Below, one piece after another: positions 13,118-20,914 of a DNA stretch of 23,824 nucleotides. Location of the stretch: contig JBAYHV010000013.1 in the NCBI GenBank assembly GCA_041665985.1, positions 1-23,824 of the forward strand, written 5' to 3'. The DNA is from CAIRYW01 sp041665985 (GTDB lineage: Bacteria > Patescibacteriota > Minisyncoccia > Phycocordibacterales > CAIRYW01). The notes under the pieces were generated by a model. That model had not been told where the DNA came from and did not search any database. It worked only from the letters and a program-made list of their open reading frames with translations. The first letter of the stretch is position 1. Every line of letters starts with the position of its first letter. The position numbers were made by a program, and so were the translations under genes.

Positions 13118-13157
13118 AACAAAAAAACAGAGGATTTCTCCTATGTTTTTTTGTTTG
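13116..13157. terminator. AT-rich hairpin between clpB and the 148-residue gene
   Basis: AACAAAAAAACA-GA-GGA pairs with TCC-TA-TGTTTTTTTGTT around TTTC. A/T tracts on both sides would allow termination in either direction. It overlaps the -35 box of the next gene by two bases. Confidence 0.55.
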
Positions 13158-13170
13158 TAAAATTATTTTA

Positions 13171-13218
13171 AAAATTTAGAGGAAAAACCTCTCAAGAGGA
13201 GGAATTACCTCAAATTTT
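13171..13218. repeat. TTAGAGG hairpin repeat, copy 2
   Basis: AAAATTTAGAGG and CCTCAAATTTT enclose CCTC-TCAA-GAGG and GGAATTA, the same internal order as at 6331-6373. On the minus strand it directly follows the clpB stop and has a T run, so it can act as the clpB terminator. Confidence 0.65.
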
Positions 13219-15912
13219 TTACTTCTTCACCACTCTTCCTTCAGTCAATCCAGAAATTATATCCTGTCCGATGATAGCCCCTCTCTTTCCCTTTTTAACT
13301 TCGAAAGTTAATTCGCCGTCTTTGATGCCAACAAAGATTTCTCCGCCTTTAAGCACTCCTTTGCTAATGATCAAATTTGCAACAGGATTTAGAATTTTAT
13401 TTTGGATCAATCTTTTTAGCGGTCGTGCTCCATACTGTGGGTTGTATCCTTCTTTTGCCAAATAATCATAAGTATCAGAAGAAATAGAAAGTTCAATATC
13501 TTTTGCGAGCAATCTTTCTTTTACCAACCCAACTTGAATATCTACAATTTTTCTAATATTTTCTTTAGTCAAAATATCAAAAATAATTATGTCATCCAAA
13601 CGATTCAAAAATTCTGGTCTGAAATATTCACGAAGTGATTCTGTGATTTTTGATTTTGCATCGTTGTAATCTTCTTTTTCTCCAGCTTCGGCGTGGAATC
13701 CCATTTTTTGCATTCGGTCTATGTATTGAGCACCAATGTTTGAGGTAAGAATAATAACTGTATTTTTGAAGTTTACTAATCTGCCTTTTGCGTCTGTTAA
13801 TCTTCCGTTATCAAGAACTTGAAGCAAAATATTAAAGACATCTGGGTGTGCTTTTTCAATTTCATCAAAAAGAACAACCGAGTAGGGTCTGTGGCGAACT
13901 TGTTCTGTAAGTTGACCTCCTTCCTCGAAGCCAACATATCCAGCAGGTGCTCCAATAATTTTTGAAACTGAGTGCTTTTCCATATATTCAGACATATCAA
14001 CTCTAATGAGTGATCTTTCGTCGTCAAAGAGGAATTCAGCCAAAGCTTTAGTAAGTTCTGTTTTACCAACTCCAGTAGGCCCCAAGAGCAAGAATGAGCC
14101 AATAGGACGATTTGGATCGGAGACGCCCGCACGACTTCTTTTGATCGTATCGGCAATTTTTTTAACAGCTTCGTCTTGTCCAACAACTCTTTTTGTAAGT
14201 TCCTCATCCATTCGGACAAGTTTTGTAGCTTCTCCTTCAAGCATTCTCATTGTTGGCACTCCAGTCCATCTTGAGACAACTCCAGCTACTTCATTTTCTC
14301 CAACTTCTTCTTTTAGAATTCTTCTTGAAGATTGAAATTTTCTAAGTTTTTTTAGTTTTGTATCAAGATCTTTTTGCGCCTCTGGAATTTTTCCATATCG
14401 AATTTCCGCAGCCTTTGAAAGATCAGCACGAGCAATAGCTTGTTCAGATTCATTTCTGTATTCTTCAAGACTTTTCTTAAGAGCTTTTATTTCTGTTAGA
14501 ATTTCTTTTTCATTTTTCCAACGAAGTTCAACTTCGTGAGTTTGCTCTTTTAGGTCTGCAACATCTTTATCAATTTCCTTGATTCGAATTTTATTCTTTT
14601 TTGATTCGTGTTCACTTTTTAGCGCTTCTCTTTCAATTTCTAAACTAGTTATTTTTCGGTGCGCATCAACTAATACCTGAGGCTTATTCTCAAGAGAAAT
14701 TTTTAATTCTGAAGCAGCTTCATCAATCAGGTCCACTGCCTTATCAGGCAAAAATCTTTCAGTAATATATCTTGATGAAAGATTTACAGCAGAAACAATT
14801 GCTTCATCGGTAATTCGAACGCCGTGATACAGCTCGTATTTATCTTTAAGCCCGCGGAGAATTGTAACAGCGTCATCAACTGACGGCTCATTTACATACA
14901 CAGGCTGAAATCGTCTTGTGAGAGCTGGATCTTTTTCGATATGTTTTTGATATTCACGAAGGGTAGTTGCTCCGATAGCTTTTAATTCTCCTCGAGAAAG
15001 GGCTGGCTTAAGCATATTTGAAGCATCAAGCGAACCTTCAGCGGCACCAGCTCCGACAATTGTATGGATCTCATCGATAAATAAAATAATTCTTCCCTCT
15101 GATCTTTCAATTTCTTTAATAATATTTTTTAGTCTTTCTTCAAATTCCCCTCTGTATTTTGTTCCAGCAACAAGAGAACCTAGATCAAGTGAAACTAGTT
15201 CTTTGTCTTTAAGAGATTCTGGAACATCCCCGTTTGCAATTCTTCCAGCCAAACCTTCGATGATTGCTGTTTTTCCAACTCCCGCTTCTCCAATTAAAAT
15301 CGGATTATTTTTTGTTCGTCTTGAAAGAATTTGGATAACACGAGCAATTTCGGCATCTCTTCCGATAACAGGATCAAGTTTATTTTCAAGAGCGAGTTTT
15401 GTTAAATTTCTTGTGTATTTTGTAATCGCTTTTAATTTTTTTGGACTAGGAGTTTCTCCTCCTTTGCCTTGTTTAATTTCTTCAACAATTTTTAAAACAA
15501 CTTCTTTTGTAATTTTAAATTTTGAAAGCATTTCTTTTGCTGCATTGTTTCCTTCACACATTGAAAGAAAAAGATGCTCAGTAGAAATAAATTCATCTTT
15601 AAGCGAAGCAGCAACTTTGGCAGCGTTCTCGATAATTTGAGCAAGCTCTGGTGTAAGGTAAATTTGATATGAAGATGAAAGAACCTGTGAGGTTTCTGGA
15701 CTTTCAATTGAATCTAAAAGAGTATCGGTCAAAAGAGCTAGATCAACTTCAAGTTTTTCGAGTATTGTCGCCACAGAATTATCATCTTGAAGCAAAAGAG
15801 CCGCCAAAAGATGAAGCGGGCCAACGTGGTTTTGAGCACGCTCAATAGCTAGCTCATGAGCCTTTTTTATTGTTTCTTTTGCTTTTGTTGTGAAATTTCC
15901 AAATGGTGGCAT
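13219..15912 (-). CDS. clpB: ClpB-type AAA+ disaggregase
   Basis: An 897-residue Hsp100 chaperone that threads aggregated proteins through a hexameric ring in the cytoplasm. Two Clp N repeats fill about 5-145. AAA-1 has Walker A GEAGVGKT (208-215) and Walker B IILFIDEIH (275-283). A long coiled-coil middle domain (about 410-535) contains the ClpB phrase AAEIRYGKIPEAQKDLD. AAA-2 has GPTGVGKT (611-618) and VVLFDEIEKAH. The C-terminal small domain has YNPQYGARPLKR. The full-length M domain, and the absence of a ClpP-binding IGF/L loop that I could see, favour ClpB over ClpC. A slightly extended length comes from the linkers. No dnaK partner lies in the window. No CIRCE element is visible. Confidence 0.92.
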   Translation of the reverse strand: MPPFGNFTTKAKETIKKAHELAIERAQNHVGPLHLLAALLLQDDNSVATILEKLEVDLALLTDTLLDSIESPETSQVLSSSYQIYLTPELAQIIENAAKVAASLKDEFISTEHLFLSMCEGNNAAKEMLSKFKITKEVVLKIVEEIKQGKGGETPSPKKLKAITKYTRNLTKLALENKLDPVIGRDAEIARVIQILSRRTKNNPILIGEAGVGKTAIIEGLAGRIANGDVPESLKDKELVSLDLGSLVAGTKYRGEFEERLKNIIKEIERSEGRIILFIDEIHTIVGAGAAEGSLDASNMLKPALSRGELKAIGATTLREYQKHIEKDPALTRRFQPVYVNEPSVDDAVTILRGLKDKYELYHGVRITDEAIVSAVNLSSRYITERFLPDKAVDLIDEAASELKISLENKPQVLVDAHRKITSLEIEREALKSEHESKKNKIRIKEIDKDVADLKEQTHEVELRWKNEKEILTEIKALKKSLEEYRNESEQAIARADLSKAAEIRYGKIPEAQKDLDTKLKKLRKFQSSRRILKEEVGENEVAGVVSRWTGVPTMRMLEGEATKLVRMDEELTKRVVGQDEAVKKIADTIKRSRAGVSDPNRPIGSFLLLGPTGVGKTELTKALAEFLFDDERSLIRVDMSEYMEKHSVSKIIGAPAGYVGFEEGGQLTEQVRHRPYSVVLFDEIEKAHPDVFNILLQVLDNGRLTDAKGRLVNFKNTVIILTSNIGAQYIDRMQKMGFHAEAGEKEDYNDAKSKITESLREYFRPEFLNRLDDIIIFDILTKENIRKIVDIQVGLVKERLLAKDIELSISSDTYDYLAKEGYNPQYGARPLKRLIQNKILNPVANLIISKGVLKGGEIFVGIKDGELTFEVKKGKRGAIIGQDIISGLTEGRVVKK

Positions 15913-15980
15913 ATGTTTTTTTTGGGTCTTATCTAGTAATCACATCTTATACTACGAAATGAACAGAAATAAAAGTTCTT

Positions 15981-16796
15981 TTATTTAACGAGCGAAATGG
16001 CGCTATCTACAGCCATAAAAGAACCCTCATCAACCCCAACTGTATTTAAAGCTGGTGCGTAAAAACCGATCAGATTTGCATTTGTATCAAGCAAAATTAA
16101 AGATGAAGCTGAAGTTGTTGGTTTGAAGTCTGTAATCAAAACTGAAACAGTTTTATCGTTTAGTGGTACTGAAGAAATTTGTTTAATTATTCCAGTTGAA
16201 ACTACGTTACTTGATTGATCTCCTCCGATAGAAACAACATTGAAACCAATTTTCAATTTTGTTGATGGAAGAGTTTTAATAGTTGGAATTATTTTTGCTG
16301 CACTTTCGTCAGTTAGTTTAAATAATGATAATCCTCCTCCTAATTCTTTTATAAAACTAATTTGATATTGCTTATTGTCTGACAAAACCGTAACGTAATT
16401 GAATGAAGTGGATAAATTAGTTCCATCTGCTCCAATAATATTATTATTTAAGGTCATTACTCCAAGGGTTACAAATTCTGGAGTGGTTGTTCCCGCAATT
16501 GTTCGATAAATTCTTATCAAACTACCGCTAGTTTTGTCTGCAATGTCAGAAATGCTCAATGCTTGTGATTCTTGTGCCACAGTGTTTGAAACTATATCTG
16601 GAATAATTTTTCTAACTGGAGAATCTGAAGCAACTTGTGAAATTGTTTTTTCAATTACCCTGTAAGCAATTTGCTGTACTCCAGGATTCAAAGAATTATC
16701 AGCCAAAGAAAAAATAGTAATTCCAGTTGCAACTGCAGTTGAAAAACTCACAAGGAGAGCCAAAAGAATTATTTGTTGTTTAGTTAGATGTTCCAT
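15981..16796 (-). CDS. Membrane-anchored degenerate trypsin-fold protein
   Basis: A 271-residue protein with one N-terminal membrane helix (about 9-32) and an outer domain. The order of beta segments resembles the HtrA/DegP protease domain: GSLIRIYR, FVTLGVMTLNNNIIGAD, NYVTVLSDNKQYQISFIKEL, LSLFKLTD, FNVVSIGGDQSSNVVSTGII and LILLDTNANLIGF. The catalytic residues are not where expected. The His turn (usually TNxHV) reads IGADG, and the Ser motif (usually GNSGG) reads TTSASS. It is probably a pseudoprotease or binding protein of the cell surface. No PDZ domain is present. It lies between clpB and the cysteine desulfurase on the same strand. Assignment is by pattern only. Confidence 0.6.
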   Translation of the reverse strand: MEHLTKQQIILLALLVSFSTAVATGITIFSLADNSLNPGVQQIAYRVIEKTISQVASDSPVRKIIPDIVSNTVAQESQALSISDIADKTSGSLIRIYRTIAGTTTPEFVTLGVMTLNNNIIGADGTNLSTSFNYVTVLSDNKQYQISFIKELGGGLSLFKLTDESAAKIIPTIKTLPSTKLKIGFNVVSIGGDQSSNVVSTGIIKQISSVPLNDKTVSVLITDFKPTTSASSLILLDTNANLIGFYAPALNTVGVDEGSFMAVDSAISLVK

Positions 16797-16805
16797 GTTT
16801 TTTTT

Positions 16806-16920
16806 AATTCAAAAGTTAAAACCCAAAAAGCAAAAGTTAAATTCAAAACTCAGAACTAAGCGTTTATTTTTTTAAACTTAATAATTTTTACTTATAATTA
16901 TGACTTTTGACTTTTAAGTT
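16806..16920. repeat. AT-rich inverted repeat element, copy 1
   Basis: AATTCAAAAGTTAAAA at the left and CTTTTGACTTTTAAGTT at the right form a loose inverted repeat. The right part shares AATTTTTACTT, TAATT and TGAC-TTTTG with the element at 23384-23491. It runs into the cysteine desulfurase gene and supplies its last codons. Confidence 0.55.
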
Positions 16921-18177
16921 GTGACTTATTTCTTGCTTAGATAATATACCAGAAATAGCCTTCAAGCAAAAATCAATATCGCTTTTCTTTGTGCTCCTTC
17001 CGAAAGAAAATCTAAGCGTATAATTTTTCTTTTCCGTGTTCCCTGTTTCTTTGTTAATAGCATCAATTACATAAGAACCCTGCTCATTATTTTCGCTTTT
17101 CAAAGCAAGGCAAGCACTAGCTGATGCGCACATTATCCCAGCAACATCCAATTGAAAAACAGCAAACTCTGAATCTAAACCATTAATTGTGATACTAGAA
17201 ATTCCTGAGATCCTTTTTGCATTCTTTGCATTAATTTCTGCTCCTTTTATTTGCGTAATAATTTTATCTTCAAAATAATCTCTGAGTTTTTCGAGGCGAG
17301 CAGATTCCTTATTTTTTATTTCTATTGATTCTTCCAAGGCTGTAGCAAAACCAACGATAGCTGGTAAATTTTCAGTACCGCTCCTAATTCCTTTTTCTTG
17401 TCCCCCGCCTAAAATTTGGGCAGGAATTTCTAATGTGCTTTTTTTAAATAAAATTCCAGCCTTTGGACCGTAAAGTTTTGAAGAATCTAGAGTTAAAAGA
17501 TCAACACCGAGAGTTACAACATCCACATCTATAAAACAAGGAGCCTGACTTGCATCACTGTGAAAATATGGAAATTCTGATTGAAATGTTTTTCTGGCAT
17601 GTCTAATTTCTTTTGCAATTTCTCTGATCGGTTCAATTACTCCGATCTCATTATTAACAAACATAATTGAAACCAGAACAGTTTCTTTGCGAATTTTTTT
17701 TCTAATGTCTTTTGAAGAAATAATACCGTTTTGATCAGGATAAATTTCTTCTACATCAAAACCCTCTTTTATCAAAGATCGAGCTGGCTCAAGAACAGAA
17801 GAATGCTCAATCGCCGAAACTAAAATGTGCGGTTTTTTTTCTCCTACCTGTAAATTATCTTTAACTTTTTTTGCAATTCCAAAAATTGCCAAATTGTTTG
17901 ACTCAGTTCCAGAAGAAGTAAAAATAATTTCATTTTTTCTAGCATTTAAAAGTTTAGAAACTTTTTCACGACTGTACTCCAAAATATTTTTTGCCACTTT
18001 TCCGTATTCGTACAACGACGCTGGATTATAAAAAACATCCATAGTGTCGGTAACTGCTTTTTTAACTTTTGGAGAGATCGGAGTAGACGAAGCGAAATCC
18101 AAATAAATCCTTCTGTTGGCGGACAGGCTTTTACTTTTTGTTGCTGACCTCTTTTTTGTTATTTTTTTAGCTTTCAT
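16888..18177 (-). CDS. Cysteine desulfurase (NifS/IscS family)
   Basis: A 429-residue pyridoxal-phosphate enzyme that removes sulfur from cysteine for Fe-S clusters or tRNA thiolation. It shows YLDFASSTP (about 25-33), SSGTESNN (88-95), the cofactor-stacking EHSS (H125), and HSDASQ. The Schiff-base lysine is K234 in DSSKLYGPK, and RSGTEN follows. The active-site cysteine is C356 in ASACLALK. An unusual basic N-terminal tail (KKITKKRSATKSKS) precedes the domain. The last residues, LKVKSHNYK, are encoded by the AT-rich repeat. No iscU or thiI is adjacent. I start at MKAKK (18177), 8 nt after a TATTAT box; the six upstream codons lie in the promoter. Confidence 0.93.
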   Translation of the reverse strand: MKAKKITKKRSATKSKSLSANRRIYLDFASSTPISPKVKKAVTDTMDVFYNPASLYEYGKVAKNILEYSREKVSKLLNARKNEIIFTSSGTESNNLAIFGIAKKVKDNLQVGEKKPHILVSAIEHSSVLEPARSLIKEGFDVEEIYPDQNGIISSKDIRKKIRKETVLVSIMFVNNEIGVIEPIREIAKEIRHARKTFQSEFPYFHSDASQAPCFIDVDVVTLGVDLLTLDSSKLYGPKAGILFKKSTLEIPAQILGGGQEKGIRSGTENLPAIVGFATALEESIEIKNKESARLEKLRDYFEDKIITQIKGAEINAKNAKRISGISSITINGLDSEFAVFQLDVAGIMCASASACLALKSENNEQGSYVIDAINKETGNTEKKNYTLRFSFGRSTKKSDIDFCLKAISGILSKQEISHNLKVKSHNYK

Positions 18178-18185
18178 TAATTGTG

Positions 18186-18213
18186 ATAATACCAAAAAAC
18201 TATGTTTTTACAA
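18186..18213 (-). promoter_or_regulatory. Promoter of the cysteine desulfurase
   Basis: TTGTAA (18213-18208), a 16-nt spacer and TATTAT (18191-18186) on the minus strand; the ATG is 8 nt downstream. Confidence 0.5.
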
Positions 18214-18319
18214 TGTAATTTAACATTTGTCACCTCCCTACTAAAATTACTTAAATTCCAACCTCTATCTTATAAGTGATCCAAAGTATAAAAAACGGGC
18301 AAATTATGAGGTTTTCGTG

Positions 18320-18325
18320 TATAAT
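18320..18325 (+). promoter_or_regulatory. -10 box of infB-rbfA
   Basis: TATAAT, preceded directly by TG, ends 7 nt before the ATG at 18333. The -35 region (around GGGCAA) is weak. Confidence 0.6.
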
Positions 18326-18332
18326 CGCCTTT

Positions 18333-19868
18333 ATGTCTAAAGCTAGTCAAAAAGAAAAAGAACCTGCCTACCGGCAGGCAGGTACAAAGCGCCCCCCAGT
18401 TGTCTCAGTAATGGGTCATATTGACCATGGAAAATCAACACTTCTCGACTACATCAGAAAGACCAAAGTAGCCGAAACTGAGGCAGGAGGAATCACTCAA
18501 AAAATGAGTGCTTATAAAATAGTGCGTGATACTGGCGGAGAAAAACAATCAATTACCTTTTTAGATACTCCAGGTCACGAAGCTTTTAAGGAACTTCGAA
18601 GTCGCGGTGCTCAAGTTGCTGACATTGCAATACTTGTTGTGGCTGCTGATGAAGGGGTTAAACCTCAAACAATTGAAGCGATCAAAGCTATCAAATCTGC
18701 AAATCTTCCATTGATCGTTGCTATCAACAAAATTGATAAACCAAATGCAAATGCTGACAGAGTAAAAAACGGATTACTTGAACATGAAGTTTTTGTTGAA
18801 GGATACGGAGGAGATACTCCAGTTGTGGAAGTTTCTGCTGTTACAGGACAAGGAGTGGATGAACTTTTAGATATGATCGTTCTTCTTTCCGATATTCTTG
18901 ATCTGAAAATGAATTCAGAAATAAATGCAGAAGGAATTGTGATCGAAGCTCAGAATGACAAAAACAAAGGGATCAGCGCAACTCTTATCATAAAAGATGG
19001 AACCATGAAAAACGGGCAATTTATTGTTTGTGAATCTTCCCTTGCACCTATTCGAATGATGGAGGATTTTCAAGGCAAAAAAATTGTAGAGGCAGGAGCA
19101 TCTGATCCAGTTAAAGTAATTGGATTTTCTTCTGTCCCACCAGTTGGAAGTATTTTTCAAACCTTAAATATAAAAAAAGATGCAGAAGCTTTAGTTGAAG
19201 CAAGTAGATTGGGTAATACAAGATCAAAAGATTCACTTGTAATTGGAGGAGAAGGCGAAGGAGCGATCACAATTCCTGTTGTCATCAAGGCCTCAACTAC
19301 TGATGTTATCGAAGCAATTATTCATGAGATACAAAAAATAAAAAGCGAAAGAGTTGGCATTAAAGTTATTTCAACAGGTGTTGGTTATATTTCAGAAGGA
19401 GATATAAAAGGAGCGCTTGGCAACCCAGAAACAATAGTGCTCGGCTTTGAAGTAAAAACTGACGCCTCAGCAAAAATTCTTGCAGAAAGATCTGGAGTAA
19501 AAGTAGAGTCATTTAACATTATCTACAAACTGACAGAATGGCTTCAAGAATACATGAAGCAAAAAACTCCAAAAATGATGACTGAAGAAATTACAGGAAG
19601 AGCAAAGATCTTAAAACTTTTCAGTAAAACAAAAGACAAACAGGTGATCGGAGCTCGAGTTGAAGAAGGTTACATCAAAAAAGATTCTGATGTAAGAATA
19701 ATGAGAAGAGACGCATTAATTGCAACTGGAAAAATTCGAGAGCTTCAACAATCAAGAAGTAAAGCAAATGAAGTAGCCGAAGGATTAGAATTTGGAGCAA
19801 TGATCGAATGCAAAATGGACCTAGCACCAGGAGACAAGATCGAATGTTTTCTAACAGTAGAAAAATAA
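18333..19868 (+). CDS. infB: Translation initiation factor IF-2 (short form)
   Basis: A 511-residue GTPase that brings initiator tRNA to the ribosome. The G domain starts near residue 21: G1 GHIDHGKS (28-35), G3 DTPGH (78-82), G4 NKID (132-135). Domain II, the IF2-specific domain 3 (VVIKASTTDVIEAI) and C-terminal domain (SKTKDKQVIGARVEEG) follow in normal order. The long N-terminal region of most bacterial IF2s is missing; only about 20 residues precede the G domain. Part of that is the palindrome-encoded PAYRQAG. The start at 18333 is chosen from the TATAAT box 7 nt upstream; the 19 codons before it hold the promoter. rbfA follows by 17 nt, a common operon. Confidence 0.96.
   Translation: MSKASQKEKEPAYRQAGTKRPPVVSVMGHIDHGKSTLLDYIRKTKVAETEAGGITQKMSAYKIVRDTGGEKQSITFLDTPGHEAFKELRSRGAQVADIAILVVAADEGVKPQTIEAIKAIKSANLPLIVAINKIDKPNANADRVKNGLLEHEVFVEGYGGDTPVVEVSAVTGQGVDELLDMIVLLSDILDLKMNSEINAEGIVIEAQNDKNKGISATLIIKDGTMKNGQFIVCESSLAPIRMMEDFQGKKIVEAGASDPVKVIGFSSVPPVGSIFQTLNIKKDAEALVEASRLGNTRSKDSLVIGGEGEGAITIPVVIKASTTDVIEAIIHEIQKIKSERVGIKVISTGVGYISEGDIKGALGNPETIVLGFEVKTDASAKILAERSGVKVESFNIIYKLTEWLQEYMKQKTPKMMTEEITGRAKILKLFSKTKDKQVIGARVEEGYIKKDSDVRIMRRDALIATGKIRELQQSRSKANEVAEGLEFGAMIECKMDLAPGDKIECFLTVEK
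18362..18383 (+). repeat. In-frame palindrome in infB
   Basis: CCTGCCTACCGGCAGGCAGG plus one flanking base on each side forms arms ACCTGCCT and AGGCAGGT around ACCGGC. It encodes PAYRQAG in the N-terminal tail, outside the G domain. Its GCCGGCAGG half resembles the csoR and topA insertions. Confidence 0.7.
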
Positions 19869-19885
19869 AATTAATTTTAAACAAA

Positions 19886-20227
19886 ATGCCAGAACACAGA
19901 ACAGACGAACATCGAACAGAAAAAATAGAAAGTATTTTAGTAGAACTTGCTTCTAAATACTTTTCTATTGAAGCAGGACCTGGAAGTTTGCTTACAGTGA
20001 CCAGAGCAAAAGTTGATGATAGAGCAAAAAGTGCAACAATTTTTTTTACTGCATTTCCTGATAATAAAGAAAAATCTGCGCTAGACTTCGTAAAAAGAAA
20101 AAGAAGTGAATTTAGAGACTTCATCAAAGATCAGTCTCGCCTATCAATGATTCCATTTATTGATTTTGAAATTGACCTAGGTGAAAAAAACAGACAAAGA
20201 ATTGATACTCTTTCAAATCTTGGATAA
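19886..20227 (+). CDS. rbfA: Ribosome-binding factor A
   Basis: A 113-residue protein of the RbfA family, which binds the 30S subunit during late 16S rRNA maturation. The start region HRTEKIESILVELASKYF matches RbfA helix 1. LLTVTRAKVDDRAKSATIFF is the central strand pair, and the end SMIPFIDFEIDLGEKNRQRI matches the P-x-(I/L)-x-F-x-x-D segment. It lies 17 nt after infB, the usual partner. The open frame extends back into infB to 19808; I start at MPEHRTDEHR (19886). No strong terminator is seen after the stop. ATTAAT repeats followed by eight T at 20268 may serve. Confidence 0.88.
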   Translation: MPEHRTDEHRTEKIESILVELASKYFSIEAGPGSLLTVTRAKVDDRAKSATIFFTAFPDNKEKSALDFVKRKRSEFRDFIKDQSRLSMIPFIDFEIDLGEKNRQRIDTLSNLG

Positions 20228-20291
20228 TAGACATTAATTTTACCTATATTTTGCTTGATTAATAAGGTTTTTTTTGACAAAATATGTCTAT

Positions 20292-20347
20292 GGCGTAGTG
20301 GCGAACCCCAGTAGTAGAGCAAAGCTCACTACGGGGCGAGAAGTGGT
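20292..20347 (+). repeat. Partial tRNA-Cys 5' copy interrupted by a hairpin
   Basis: GGCGTAGTGGCGAA (20292-20305) repeats the first 14 bases of tRNA-Cys. A hairpin, CCCC-A-GTAGT ... ACTAC-GGGG (20306-20336), then interrupts it. After CGA the copy resumes as GAAGTGGT (20340-20347), the next bases of the tRNA D arm. No anticodon or T arm follows, so it is not a functional tRNA. Confidence 0.7.
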
Positions 20348-20398
20348 AAAATTATTTTTACTTACTTCGTTAGAGTTAAGTATTTTTTCGAGTTAAGT

Positions 20399-20471
20399 GG
20401 CGTAGTGGCGAAGTGGTTAACGCTGCAGTTTGCAAAACTGCCATGCGCCGGTTCGACCCCGGCCTACGCCT
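20399..20471 (+). tRNA. tRNA-Cys(GCA)
   Basis: Acceptor GGCGTAG pairs with CTACGCC; discriminator T (usual for Cys) at 20471. The anticodon arm is GCAGT-TTGCAAA-ACTGC, giving anticodon GCA with A37 and A38. The T arm is GCCGG-TTCGACC-CCGGC. CCA is not encoded. It is class I and lacks an inverted 3' copy downstream. Confidence 0.96.
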
Positions 20472-20574
20472 CAAGATAGTTAAAAGTTTATAAAGTTCAT
20501 AAAGTAAAAAGTAATTAAATAAGATTGTTTTTTTCCACTATTCCCTTTAAACTGTAACTTGTTATCTATTAAAT

Positions 20575-20656
20575 GCCCGAGTGGTGAAATTGGTATACAC
20601 GAGAGACTTAAAATTTCTTGCCGCAAGGCGTGTGGGTTCGACTCCCACCTCGGGCA
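20575..20656 (+). tRNA. tRNA-Leu(TAA)
   Basis: A class II tRNA. Acceptor GCCCGAG pairs with CTCGGGC; discriminator A at 20656. The anticodon arm is AGAGA-CTTAAAA-TTTCT, giving anticodon TAA with A37 and A38. The variable arm is GCCGCAAGGC-like, and the T arm is GTGGG-TTCGACT-CCCAC. CCA is not encoded. Confidence 0.95.
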
Positions 20657-20706
20657 CAAATAAAAAAACACCTAAATTTATTAGGTGTTTTTTATTTGTG
20701 CCCGAG
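20649..20706 (+). terminator. Terminator hairpin extending into the tRNA-Leu(TAA) 3' end
   Basis: The left arm runs from CTCGGGCAC of the tRNA through A-rich sequence to ACACCTAA. The right arm runs from TTAGGTGT to GTGCCCGAG (20698-20706). There is one extra A in the left arm. The inner half is a normal terminator. Confidence 0.8.
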
Positions 20707-20707
20707 A

Positions 20708-20742
20708 GAAAGCTCTGGGAGAGCTTTCGTGTGGGAGTCGAA
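20708..20742 (+). repeat. Inverted tRNA-Leu(TAA) T-stem copy split by a hairpin
   Basis: GAAAGCTCT-GGG-AGAGCTTTC (20708-20728) is a perfect 9-bp hairpin at the acceptor/T-stem border. The copy resumes with GTGGGAGTCGAA (20731-20742), an exact reverse complement of the T arm. Confidence 0.75.
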
Positions 20743-20827
20743 GACCTTTTGAGCTTAAAATTTATCCGCTCTAGTGGAAAAAATTTTAACCAAAAGGTGT
20801 ACTGAAACTGTAAGTTTCGAATCTCCC
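20733..20827 (+). repeat. Three-way-junction unit U4
   Basis: GGGAG (20733-20737) pairs with CTCCC (20823-20827). TCGAAG leads to stem ACCTTTTG (20744-20751)/CAAAAGGT (20791-20798) with an inner AAAATTT/AAATTTT stem and CCGC-TCTA-GTGG tip. Then come GTACT and the hairpin GAAAC-TGTAA-GTTTC (20804-20818) and GAAT. It is the best formed member of the family. Confidence 0.65.
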
Positions 20828-20914
20828 GCCCTGACACTTTATTTTCTTATTACTGACCTAAATTTCTTGTGAGTTTTGCTCGTGCAGAAATTGAAAATAC
20901 ACTTGTGGTAAAAA

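Noticed and set aside
13219..15912. ClpC instead of ClpB
   Set aside because: The middle domain has full ClpB length and the phrase AEIRYGKIPE; no ClpP-binding loop was seen.
20480..20671. Open frame of 63 codons over tRNA-Leu(TAA), minus strand
   Set aside because: CPRWESNPHALRQE is another common artefact of antisense tRNA translation.
20562..20837. Open frame of 91 codons antisense to tRNA-Leu(TAA)
   Set aside because: It contains VPEVGVEPTRLAARN, the usual translation of the tRNA antisense strand, and runs through the terminator and structured unit.
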